A stretch of 12,905 bases of DNA from an uncultured Massilia sp. Lineage in GTDB: Bacteria > Pseudomonadota > Gammaproteobacteria > Burkholderiales > Burkholderiaceae. Both the position numbers and the translations under genes were made by a program. Within the stretch, counting starts at the first letter, position 1; every line of letters begins with the position of its first letter. Where the stretch lies: assembly GCA_946886065.1 (NCBI GenBank), contig CAMPHU010000134.1:1-12905 (forward strand). The letters are read 5' to 3'. The notes beneath the pieces were generated by a model. The model had not been told where the DNA came from. It saw only the letters and a program-made list of their open reading frames with translations, and ran no database searches. Positions 1 to 6,523 of the stretch are shown in pieces.

Positions 1-6
1 TATAAA

Positions 7-75
7 CGTGTCTTACAGCGCGTGTCTTACAGCGCGTGTCTTACAGCGCGTGTCTACAGCGCGTGTCTTACAGCG
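7..75. repeat. 14-bp tandem repeat array, five copies, directly after phaR
   Basis: Five head-to-tail copies of CGTGTCTTACAGCG lie at 7-20, 21-34, 35-48, 49-61 and 62-75. Four are identical, and the fourth has lost one T (13 bp). The array ends one base before the phaR stop codon. In the RNA sense of phaR the unit reads CGCTGTAAGACACG. Each unit with its flanking bases can fold into a small hairpin (GCG-TGT, loop CTT, ACA-G-CGC with one bulged G). Read from the phaR stop, a second TAA follows in frame after two codons. The array is bounded on the left by TATAAA, so it seems complete here. The unit length is not a multiple of three, which fits non-coding sequence. Its function is unknown; replication slippage could change the copy number. 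Confidence 0.93.
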
Positions 76-76
76 C

Positions 77-634
77 TTACTTCTTGTCGACCGGCACTCC
101 CGGGAAGGGGAAGGCGCCGAACATGGCCTTGCTCTGGCTCTGCATCTGCTCCTGCATCTGCATGAACAGGTTCTTGCTCTGGTCGATGTAGTTGTTCATC
201 ATGCCCTGCATCATCGGGCCCTGAACATTCATGAACTGGGTCCACATTTCCGGGCTGAAGGGCTTGCCTTCCAGGGCGCCGGCGGCGCTGCTGGTGAACT
301 TGTTCTGGATGTCGGTGAAGGCCTGGACGTTCTTTTCCAGGTAGGAACCCATCATGCCCTGCATGGCGTGGCCGTAGTAGCGGATGATCTGGGCCAGCAC
401 GGAACTCGAGAACATGGGGATACCGTTGGCTTCCTCTTCCAGGATGATCTGCAAGAGAATGCTGCGGGTCAGGTCTTCGTTCGTCTTCGCGTCGACCACG
501 GTGAACTCGTCCGCGTCCAGGACCAGCTGCTTGACGTCCGTGAGGGTGATGTAAGAACTGGTCTGGGTGTCGTACAAGCGACGGTTCGGGTATTTCTTGA
601 TCAGGCGTTCAGCACTCTTCTTTGCACTACTCAT
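77..634 (-). CDS. phaR: Polyhydroxyalkanoate synthesis repressor PhaR
   Basis: PhaR binds both DNA and PHA granules. It represses phasin genes and its own gene until granules form and titrate it away. The 185-residue product begins MSSAKKSAERLIKKYPNRRL and has the family's hallmark KYPNRRLYDT near residues 14-23, followed by the N-terminal PHB/PHA accumulation regulator domain (about 5-65). A Met- and Gln-rich C-terminal half (about 85-170) fits granule binding. The frame is open to an ATG at 676, but the start at 634 matches the known length (about 183 residues in Cupriavidus, from memory) and has GGAA then GAG just upstream; the ATGs at 646 and 676 have no visible ribosome site. It is downstream of phaC on the same strand but separated by 211 bp that hold a strong promoter of its own. 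Confidence 0.95.
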   Translation of the reverse strand: MSSAKKSAERLIKKYPNRRLYDTQTSSYITLTDVKQLVLDADEFTVVDAKTNEDLTRSILLQIILEEEANGIPMFSSSVLAQIIRYYGHAMQGMMGSYLEKNVQAFTDIQNKFTSSAAGALEGKPFSPEMWTQFMNVQGPMMQGMMNNYIDQSKNLFMQMQEQMQSQSKAMFGAFPFPGVPVDKK

Positions 635-778
635 CTCAAGTTCCATAGCTTGCACCGCAGCATACACCCGGCGCATTTTGATTGGTTACCAAAAAACCCG
701 TCGTCCGCCGCCCCGGTGAACCTGGGTATTGCTCAGGGGGACGGACAGGGCACACCATACCACGCAATCCGCGCAGGT

Positions 779-790
779 GCAGCAATTATT
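779..790. promoter_or_regulatory. Candidate PhaR operator at the phaR transcription start
   Basis: The plus-strand sequence GCAGCAATTATT matches 10 of 12 positions of the Cupriavidus PhaR site as I remember it (GCAMMAAWTMMD). It lies a few bases downstream of the phaR -10 element, across the predicted transcription start, where a bound repressor would block initiation. PhaR autorepression is known in Cupriavidus and Paracoccus; its use of this site is inferred. The consensus is degenerate, so a chance match is possible. Confidence 0.4.
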
Positions 791-793
791 AGA

Positions 794-821
794 ATTATCA
801 CTGACGTAAGTTTTTTGTCAA
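794..821 (-). promoter_or_regulatory. Sigma70-type promoter of phaR
   Basis: On the minus strand a perfect -35 box TTGACA (821-816) is followed after 16 bp by GATAAT (799-794), which matches five of six -10 positions. The predicted transcription start is near 787, giving phaR an untranslated leader of about 150 bases. This is the best promoter match I see in the window, and it means phaR need not depend on read-through from phaC. Confidence 0.72.
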
Positions 822-845
822 CTTACTTACATCTATTCCCGGCGA

Positions 846-2615
846 TCAATCGGCGCGCGCCTTGACGTAGCGCCCCGGAGCCGGCTCCAGCGCCGCGTAG
901 CGGCTGTTGCCGGGCGCCGCCGGCGCGGGCACGTCCGCGCCACCGTACTGGGCCAGGAACTTCGCCCACTCCGGCCACCAGCTGCCCTTGCGCTCCTCGG
1001 CGGTTTCCATCCAGGCCGCGTCGGTTTTCGGCGCGCCCTTCGCACGTCCCTTGGCGCCGCCGTCGTTCACCCAATAGCTGCGCTTGTTCTTCGAGGCCGG
1101 GTTGATCACGCCGGCGATGTGGCCCGAGGCGCCCAGCACGAAGCGGTTGGATTTCGGATTCTTCGGGTTAAGCAGCTTCATCGACGCATACGCCGCCTGC
1201 CAGGGCACGATGTGGTCTTCCCTGGAGCCGTAGATGAAGGCCGGGGCGTCGATCGCGCCCAGGTCGACCGGCACGCCGCACACGGTCAAGGCGCCCGGCA
1301 CCTTCAGCTTGTTCTCGAGGTAGGTATTGCGCAGGTACCAGCAGAACATCGGGCCCGGCAGGTTGGTGCTGTCGGCGTTCCAGTACAGCAGGTCGAAGGC
1401 CGGGGGTTCCTTGCCCTTGAGGTAGTTCTGCTGCACGTAGTTCCACACCAGGTCGTTCGGGCGCAGGGCCGAGAAGGTGGTGGCCAGGTCGCGGCCCGGC
1501 ATCAGGCCGCCGCCGCCCAGGGTCTGCTCGCGCAGGGCGACCTGGGCTTCGTCGACGAAAACTTCGAGGACGCCGGTGTCATTGAAGTCCAGCAAGGTGG
1601 TCAGCAGCGACAGGCTCGCGGCCGGCTGGCGGCCGCGCGCGGCCAGCACGGCCAGCGCGGTGGCGGCGATGGTGCCGCCTACGCAGAAGCCGAACACGTG
1701 CGCCTTGTCCTGGCCGCTGATCTCGCCCACGACGTCGAGCGCGCGGATCGCGCCCTTTTCGACATAGTCGTCCCAGGTCATGCCGGCCAGGCCGCGGTCC
1801 GGGTTACGCCAGGACACCATGAACACGGTGTTGCCCTGCTCCACCACGTAGCGCACCAGCGAGTTTTCCGGTTGCAGGTCGAGGATGTAGAACTTGTTGA
1901 TGCAAGGCGGGATCATGAGCAGCGGCACGGCGTGCACGGTCGGCGTCGTGGGCGTGTACTGGATCAGCTGGAACAATTCGTTCTCGTAGACCACCGTCCC
2001 GGGCGTGGTGCCGACATTGCGGCCGACTTCGAAGGCCGATTCGTCCGACTGCGAAATGCGGCCTTTCTGCAAGTCGCCCAGCATGTTGGCCAGGCCCTTG
2101 GTCAGGCTCTCGCCCTTGGTTTCGATCAGGTGCTTCTGCGCCTCGGGATTGGTGGCGAAGAAGTTGGCGGGGGACATGGCGTCCACCATCTGCTGCACCG
2201 CGAAGCGGATCTTCTGGCGCTCGCGCGGGCCGGCCTCGACCGCATCCGCCAGGGCCAGCATGAATTCGGAATTCAGCAGGTAGGATGCGGCGGAGAAAGC
2301 CGACATCGGGTTCTCGCTCCAGGCCGAGCCCGAGAAGCGCTTGTCGTGCAGGACCGGACTCCTGCCCGACATCAGATCCTGCCACAGCTGGCCGACCTTC
2401 TTGAGGTAATCGTCGCGCAGCGCCTCCAGTTTAGCCGGGGCGATGCCTGCGCCGAGATCCTTCAGGATGCCGCCGTCCAGGGAACCGGCCAGCGGATTGT
2501 GGCCATTTGCAGCCGGCGTCATCGCCGGCATGCTCATCCAGCGCTGCCAGGTGGAAGGATCGGCGAACTGGGACATCCAGGAAGAAGCAAAGGCTTGCGG
2601 GTCGGGCATGTTCAT
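846..2615 (-). CDS. phaC: Class I polyhydroxyalkanoate synthase PhaC
   Basis: PhaC polymerises (R)-3-hydroxyacyl-CoA into PHA on the surface of growing granules. The 589-residue length is that of a class I enzyme (Cupriavidus PhaC1 has 589). An N-terminal PhaC_N domain covers about residues 60-270 and an alpha/beta-hydrolase core follows. The lipase-like box G-F-C-V-G-G puts the nucleophile at Cys311. Asp467 (in EDHIVPW) and His499 (in SGHIAGV) complete the triad, and a conserved Trp/Lys-rich tail (WWPEW near 546-550) follows. The start at 2615 has GGA eight bases upstream; a second ATG two codons in (2609) is possible. There is no phaA or phaB next to it: phaR follows directly downstream, and upstream a small membrane-protein gene diverges after 51 bp. 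The substrate is probably short-chain (3-hydroxybutyryl-CoA), inferred from the class. Confidence 0.97.
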   Translation of the reverse strand: MNMPDPQAFASSWMSQFADPSTWQRWMSMPAMTPAANGHNPLAGSLDGGILKDLGAGIAPAKLEALRDDYLKKVGQLWQDLMSGRSPVLHDKRFSGSAWSENPMSAFSAASYLLNSEFMLALADAVEAGPRERQKIRFAVQQMVDAMSPANFFATNPEAQKHLIETKGESLTKGLANMLGDLQKGRISQSDESAFEVGRNVGTTPGTVVYENELFQLIQYTPTTPTVHAVPLLMIPPCINKFYILDLQPENSLVRYVVEQGNTVFMVSWRNPDRGLAGMTWDDYVEKGAIRALDVVGEISGQDKAHVFGFCVGGTIAATALAVLAARGRQPAASLSLLTTLLDFNDTGVLEVFVDEAQVALREQTLGGGGLMPGRDLATTFSALRPNDLVWNYVQQNYLKGKEPPAFDLLYWNADSTNLPGPMFCWYLRNTYLENKLKVPGALTVCGVPVDLGAIDAPAFIYGSREDHIVPWQAAYASMKLLNPKNPKSNRFVLGASGHIAGVINPASKNKRSYWVNDGGAKGRAKGAPKTDAAWMETAEERKGSWWPEWAKFLAQYGGADVPAPAAPGNSRYAALEPAPGRYVKARAD

Positions 2616-2666
2616 ATGGTCGTCCGTTGTTTAGAATCGGGGTGTCATCACCAAAGGAAACAAATT

Positions 2667-2879
2667 ATGTGGATCGTGGCCGTCGCCTGGATTTACGTCG
2701 TCGTGCTCATGGCGGCAACCGAACCGACCGTTACTGGAGGGATTATGACGTTTCTTGCTTATTGCGTGGTCCCTTTGTCTATCCTTTTTTACCTGACGGG
2801 ATCGAAACGGCGGCGCGCGAAGCGGGAGCTGCAGGCCAGGGCGGCCGCAAAGACGGGCGAAGCGGGCGGCGACAGCTGA
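2667..2879 (+). CDS. Small two-helix membrane protein, function unknown
   Basis: This 70-residue ORF begins MWIVAVAWIYVVVLMAATEP. A first hydrophobic helix covers about residues 2-17, and a short loop leads to a second at about 26-44. A basic stretch (SKRRRAKRE, 46-54) then predicts that the tail is cytoplasmic. AAAGGA eight bases before the ATG is a good ribosome site, which supports translation. A weak -10-like TAGAAT is at 2632-2637. It diverges from phaC (51 bp between the two start codons) and ends 26 bp before the convergent pgeF stop. I do not recognise a named family; proteins of this size and shape next to phaC in related bacteria are probably annotated only as hypothetical or transmembrane proteins. 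A role linked to PHA is suggested only by position. Confidence 0.78.
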   Translation: MWIVAVAWIYVVVLMAATEPTVTGGIMTFLAYCVVPLSILFYLTGSKRRRAKRELQARAAAKTGEAGGDS

Positions 2880-2905
2880 GCAGTATCGCCGCACGCCCCT
2901 GTGTA

Positions 2906-3682
2906 TCATTTGAGCCAGATCAAACTTGCCTGACGGCCAGTAACGCCGTCGCGGCGGTAGGAATAGAAGCGTTCCGGCGCGGTGGCCGTGCAGAGCGTGC
3001 CGCCGTGGACACGGGCCACACCGTCGCGCGCCAGCATCATGCGGGCCAACGCGAACATATCGGCCAGGTATTTGCCTTCGCGGCCAGGATAGGCCTGGAA
3101 GGCGGCCCGGGTCGCTTCGCCCGGCAGCGCGGCCAGGAAGGCCTCCAGCACATCCGGCCCCACTTCGAAGGCAGTGGCGCCGATGGCCGGCCCCAGCCAG
3201 GCGGTGATCTCCCCTGCCCCGGCCTGGCGCATCGCGGCCACGGTCGTGCCCAGCACGCCACCTGCCAGCCCGCGCCAGCCGGCGTGGGCCGCGCCCACCA
3301 CCTTGCCGTCCAGGTCGGCGAACAGCACCGGCAGGCAGTCGGCGGTCAGGATCGCGCACACCACGCCGGCTTGCGTCGCGATGCTGGCGTCCCCGACCCG
3401 CACCGGCTGGTCCGGCCCCGCGGTGGCGGCATCGACCACGTCGGCGCCATGCACCTGCGAGATCCAGGCCGGGCGGCCCGGCAGCCATTCCTGCAGGCGC
3501 GCCCGGTTGGCGCGCACCGCTTCCGGATCGTCGCCCACGTGCAGGCCCAGGTTCAGGCCGCCGCCGCCCTTGCCGTCGCCGTAGGGCCCGGTGCTGAGGC
3601 CGCCGTCGCGGCTGGTCGCCAGCGCACCGATCGAGGCCGGCAGGTCCGGCCACCCGGGGAACACCAGGGCGCTCCGGTCCAT
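2906..3682 (-). CDS. pgeF: Peptidoglycan editing factor PgeF (YfiH/laccase-domain family)
   Basis: YfiH/PgeF proteins are cytosolic metal-dependent enzymes. The E. coli member removes wrongly built UDP-MurNAc-L-Ser from peptidoglycan precursors, and relatives act on purine nucleosides. The 258-residue product carries the three family metal ligands: His78 in QVHGADV, Cys116 in TADCLPV and His133 in AAHAGWRG. The end carries SYRRDGVTGRQASLIWL, also typical. The frame is open further upstream, but the ATG at 3682 is preferred because it gives the normal length and shares its A with the rluD stop (TGATG), with purine-rich GGACGGCGAG just before it. It is therefore the second gene of an rluD-pgeF unit and probably translationally coupled. 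The old name 'polyphenol oxidase/laccase' is likely wrong for the cellular role. Confidence 0.93.
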   Translation of the reverse strand: MDRSALVFPGWPDLPASIGALATSRDGGLSTGPYGDGKGGGGLNLGLHVGDDPEAVRANRARLQEWLPGRPAWISQVHGADVVDAATAGPDQPVRVGDASIATQAGVVCAILTADCLPVLFADLDGKVVGAAHAGWRGLAGGVLGTTVAAMRQAGAGEITAWLGPAIGATAFEVGPDVLEAFLAALPGEATRAAFQAYPGREGKYLADMFALARMMLARDGVARVHGGTLCTATAPERFYSYRRDGVTGRQASLIWLK

Positions 3683-4740
3683 CACTCGCCGTCCTGCTCG
3701 TCGAAGTCCTCGGCGGCCTGCATGTCCTGGACAGGCAAGTCTTCGTCGCCCGGTTCTTCGATGCCGGCCTTCGCGATCAGTTCGGCGAAATCCTCGGCCA
3801 GCGGCACGGTCCATTCGCATTGCTCGCCCGTGCCCGGATGCACCAGGCCGAGGCGGCGCGCCTGCAGCGCCTGGCGGTGGAAGACCGGGGTCAGGTGGCG
3901 CTTGCCGTAGACGCTGTCGCCCACCAGCGCGAAGCCCAGCGCCTGCATGTGCACGCGGATCTGGTGGGTGCGGCCGGTTTCCAGCTTGCAGCGCACCAGG
4001 CTCACCGGACGGCGGTCCAGCTCGCCGGTGGCGACACGCTCGTAGTGGGTGATCGCCGGCTTGGCGAAGGGGCTGGTCGAGACCGCCATCTTGACGCGGT
4101 CGCGCGGATCGCGGCCCATGCCCGTATCGATGGTGCCGGAGCTACGCGGTGTGCCCCACACCAGGGCGAAGTATTCGCGCTTGACGGTGCGCGCCTGCAG
4201 CTGGCGCACCAGGTCGGTCTGGGCCGCCAGGGTCTTGCCGACAACCATCAGGCCGCTCGTGTCCTTGTCGAGGCGGTGCACGATGCCGGCGCGCGGCACG
4301 CCCACCAGTTGCGGGCAGTGGTGCAGCAGGCCGTTGAGCAGGGTCCCGGTCCAGTTGCCGGCGCCCGGATGCACGACCAGCCCGGCCGGCTTGTTGACCA
4401 CCAGGATGTCATCGTCCTCGTGGACGATGTTCAGCTCCATCGCTTCCGGCGTGAATGCCGTGTCTTCGGGCGCGGCCTGGGGATCGATGACCACCGTCTC
4501 GTCGCCGTAGGCGGTATCCTTGCCGCGGGCGGGCTTGCCGTCGACCAACACGTGGCCGCCTTCGAACCACAGCTGGAGGCGGCTGCGCGAGAACTGCGGC
4601 ACCAGGGCCGCGATGACCTTGTCGAGGCGCTGCCCGCAGGCTTCCGGCGTCAGCTGGAGGGTAATCGGCGAAAGATCGACGCCGGCCGGCGCAGTGAAAC
4701 CGCCTTCCAGGTCGTCGTCCAGGTCGGTGTCGAAAGGCAT
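3682..4740 (-). CDS. rluD: 23S rRNA pseudouridine synthase RluD
   Basis: RluD converts uridines 1911, 1915 and 1917 (E. coli numbering) in helix 69 of 23S rRNA to pseudouridine, aiding late 50S assembly. From the ATG at 4740 the protein has 352 residues. An N-terminal S4 RNA-binding domain (about 35-85) precedes the RluA-type catalytic domain with HRLDKDTSG at 155-163, whose Asp158 is the catalytic residue. LETGRTHQIRVH (253-264) is the second conserved motif. It is about 25 residues longer than E. coli RluD because of an acidic N-terminal lead and an acidic tail (about 329-352). A GTG at 4773 with GGAA five bases before it is a real alternative start and would add 11 residues. It diverges from bamD and overlaps pgeF by one base. 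Confidence 0.93.
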   Translation of the reverse strand: MPFDTDLDDDLEGGFTAPAGVDLSPITLQLTPEACGQRLDKVIAALVPQFSRSRLQLWFEGGHVLVDGKPARGKDTAYGDETVVIDPQAAPEDTAFTPEAMELNIVHEDDDILVVNKPAGLVVHPGAGNWTGTLLNGLLHHCPQLVGVPRAGIVHRLDKDTSGLMVVGKTLAAQTDLVRQLQARTVKREYFALVWGTPRSSGTIDTGMGRDPRDRVKMAVSTSPFAKPAITHYERVATGELDRRPVSLVRCKLETGRTHQIRVHMQALGFALVGDSVYGKRHLTPVFHRQALQARRLGLVHPGTGEQCEWTVPLAEDFAELIAKAGIEEPGDEDLPVQDMQAAEDFDEQDGE

Positions 4741-4783
4741 TTCCGCCGATTCCGGCGCAGTAGTTAATATCACGTCAGTTCCA

Positions 4784-4800
4784 TCAGCTATAATCAGCTG
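4784..4800 (+). promoter_or_regulatory. Putative bamD promoter -10 element within a small dyad
   Basis: A perfect TATAAT (4789-4794) is the likely -10 box of bamD, which would put transcription start near 4801 and give a leader of about 40 bases. No good -35 box is visible at normal spacing. The element sits inside TCAGCTATAATCAGCTG, which is both an inverted repeat (CAGCT / AGCTG around six bases) and a direct repeat of TCAGCT ten bases apart, so it may also be a protein-binding site. The opposite strand must carry a promoter for rluD in the same 100 bp; I cannot place it with confidence. Confidence 0.45.
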
Positions 4801-4840
4801 TTCGTTGTTGAATCTAGGTAAAACTTTCTTGCAAAGAGCT

Positions 4841-5680
4841 ATGCAAAAAAAATTGTCTGTATTGGTCGCTACTTGCGCCCTCGTCGGCCTGTCGGCATGC
4901 GGTGTTTTGCCGGAAGCATCCGACGCGAGCAAAAACTGGTCAGCGGAGAAATTATACGCTGAGGCGCGCGATGAGATGGCCGGCGGGCACTACGAAGCGG
5001 CAATCAAGCTGTTCCAACGTCTCGAATCCAACTATCCGTTCGGCACCTACGCCTCGCAGGCCCAGATGGAAATCGCCTACGCCCACTACAAGGCGCAGGA
5101 CCAGGCCGAGGCGCTGGCCGCCGTCGAACGCTTCATCAAGCTGCACCCGAATCATCCGCAGGTCGACTACATGTACTACCTGCGCGGCCTGATCAACTTC
5201 AACGACCAGCTGGGCTTCCTGAGCTTCCTCTACTCGCAGGACCCGACCGAGCGCGACCCGAAGGCAACCCGCGAAGCCTTCGCCGCCTTCAAGGCCCTGG
5301 TCGACAAGTTCCCGAACAGCAAATATGCGCCGGATTCGCTCCAGCGCATGAACTACCTGATCAACGCGATGGCGCAGTACGAAGTGCACGTGGCGAATTA
5401 CTACTACCGCCGCGGCGCCTACCTGGCCGCCCTGAACCGCGCCCAGGACGCCGTGACCAACTACAGCGACGCCCCGGCGCGCGAAGAGGCGCTGTTCCTG
5501 ATGATCCGTGCCTACGACAAGCTCGGCATGCCGGTGCTGCGCGACGACACCCAGCGGGTGTTCACGCTCAACTACCCGAACAGCCGCTTCCTGAACCCGA
5601 ACGCCAAGGGCGAAGCGCCGTGGTGGCAGTTCTGGTCGAAGGCGGCGCCGAAGCCGGCGCCGAAGGACGCGGTCCAGTAA
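4841..5680 (+). CDS. bamD: Outer membrane assembly lipoprotein BamD (ComL)
   Basis: BamD is an essential lipoprotein of the BAM complex. On the periplasmic face of the outer membrane it works with BamA to insert beta-barrel proteins. The 279-residue precursor starts MQKK, has a hydrophobic core, and ends its signal at the lipobox L17-S18-A19 before Cys20, the predicted lipidated residue. The mature part is TPR-like throughout: repeats begin near W33-P66 (SAEKLYAEARDEMAGGHYEA) and continue to about residue 245. A short Trp/Pro/Lys-rich tail (WWQFW) closes it. The start has only a weak ribosome site (AAGAG very close to the ATG), but it is the only start giving a signal peptide. It stands as a single plus-strand gene closed by a hairpin terminator six bases after its stop. 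Confidence 0.95.
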   Translation: MQKKLSVLVATCALVGLSACGVLPEASDASKNWSAEKLYAEARDEMAGGHYEAAIKLFQRLESNYPFGTYASQAQMEIAYAHYKAQDQAEALAAVERFIKLHPNHPQVDYMYYLRGLINFNDQLGFLSFLYSQDPTERDPKATREAFAAFKALVDKFPNSKYAPDSLQRMNYLINAMAQYEVHVANYYYRRGAYLAALNRAQDAVTNYSDAPAREEALFLMIRAYDKLGMPVLRDDTQRVFTLNYPNSRFLNPNAKGEAPWWQFWSKAAPKPAPKDAVQ

Positions 5681-5685
5681 GTCCT

Positions 5686-5718
5686 GCACGGCCCGGTTCG
5701 CCGGGCCGTGCCACTTTT
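5686..5718 (+). terminator. Rho-independent terminator after bamD, at the end of convergent yaaA
   Basis: GCACGGCCCGG (5686-5696) pairs perfectly with CCGGGCCGTGC (5701-5711) around the loop TTCG, an especially stable tetraloop in RNA. CAC and a short T run (5715-5718) follow in the bamD direction. In the yaaA direction the same stem lies just after the yaaA stop but lacks a clear U-tract, so termination there is less certain. Confidence 0.85.
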
Positions 5719-6487
5719 AATGTTCCAGCTTGCGGCGGAAGACCCATTCGCGCTCGCCGGACACCGAAGGCGCGAAGGCATAGCCGTCGACGTCGAAGTC
5801 CTTGAGCTGCTCCGGCTCGGTAATCCCCTTCTCCACCGCATAGCGCGCCATCATGCCGCGCGCGCGCTTGGCGAAGAAGGAGATGATCTTGTACTTGCCG
5901 TTCTTCCAGTCCTCGAACACCGGGACGATCACCGGCGCGTCCAGCTTCTTCGGCTTGACCGACTTGAAGTATTCTTCCGACGCCAGGTTGACCAGGGCCG
6001 CCGACCCGGTGTCAAGCAGCTGGCGGTTCAGCGCCTGCGTGATGGTCTCGCCCCAGAACGCATACAAATCCTTGCCGCGCGCATTCGGCAGGCGGGTGCC
6101 CATCTCCAGGCGGTAGGGGTGCATGCGGTCGAGCGGGCGCAGCAGGCCGTACAGGCCGGACAGGATGCGCACATGGCGCTGGGCGAAGTCCAGCGCCTGC
6201 GGCGCCAGGCTGCGCGCATCGAAGCCCGCGTAGACGTCGCCGTTGAAGGCCATGATCGCCTGGCGGCCCTCGCCGTGGTCCGGATGCCAGTGGGCGTAGC
6301 GCGTCACGTTCAGCATGGACAGGGCATCCGACAAATCCATCAGCTCCGCGACCTGCGCCGGCGAATAGCTGCGCAGCACCTTGATCAGCTCGGCGGCATG
6401 GTCGATGAAGTCGGGGGTGGTGTGGTGCGGGGTGGTGCTCGGGGACTCGAGATCGAGGGATTTGGCGGGCGACAGGACAATCAGCAT
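5717..6487 (-). CDS. yaaA: Peroxide stress protein YaaA (UPF0246)
   Basis: YaaA lowers free intracellular iron during hydrogen peroxide stress and so limits damage to DNA and protein; in E. coli it is under OxyR. The 256-residue product matches the family length (258 in E. coli) and begins [12 protein letters not shown], the signature start. Other conserved blocks are [32 protein letters not shown] and [10 protein letters not shown]. The frame is open for another 99 codons upstream, but that part is unrelated sequence antisense to the PIN gene, so the ATG at 6487 is chosen. Ribosome-site support is weak (GAAAAG about ten bases upstream). It diverges from the PIN gene with only 36 bp between start codons; I see no clear OxyR site in that space. 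Confidence 0.94.
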   Translation of the reverse strand: MLIVLSPAKSLDLESPSTTPHHTTPDFIDHAAELIKVLRSYSPAQVAELMDLSDALSMLNVTRYAHWHPDHGEGRQAIMAFNGDVYAGFDARSLAPQALDFAQRHVRILSGLYGLLRPLDRMHPYRLEMGTRLPNARGKDLYAFWGETITQALNRQLLDTGSAALVNLASEEYFKSVKPKKLDAPVIVPVFEDWKNGKYKIISFFAKRARGMMARYAVEKGITEPEQLKDFDVDGYAFAPSVSGEREWVFRRKLEH

Positions 6488-6523
6488 GGAACAGACAAAC
6501 TTTTCTTCAAATAAACAACCGAC

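Noticed and set aside
7..75. CRISPR array
   Set aside because: The repeats are directly joined with no spacers and the unit is only 14 bp.
671..720. Terminator made by the GGGTTTTTTGG run on the minus strand upstream of phaR
   Set aside because: The T run follows a GC-rich stretch that does not fold on itself into a convincing stem, and it lies inside the predicted phaR leader.
8..865. Plus-strand open frame through the repeat and opposite phaR
   Set aside because: It starts in the tandem repeat (repeated TARVLQR), is antisense to phaR, and has no recognisable protein features.
1119..2664. Long open frame on the plus strand opposite phaC, in the frame of the small membrane-protein gene
   Set aside because: It is antisense to a certain gene, rich in His/Arg/Gly/Ala with no domain, as expected in high-GC DNA. 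Only the part from 2667 has a ribosome site and sensible membrane helices.
2906..3682. Genuine multicopper laccase
   Set aside because: The three-ligand Cys/His/His pattern is that of YfiH/PgeF proteins; the multicopper-oxidase copper motifs are absent.
3683..3820. Upstream extension of pgeF
   Set aside because: It lies within rluD in another frame and is Arg/Gly-rich; the ATG at 3682 gives the family length.
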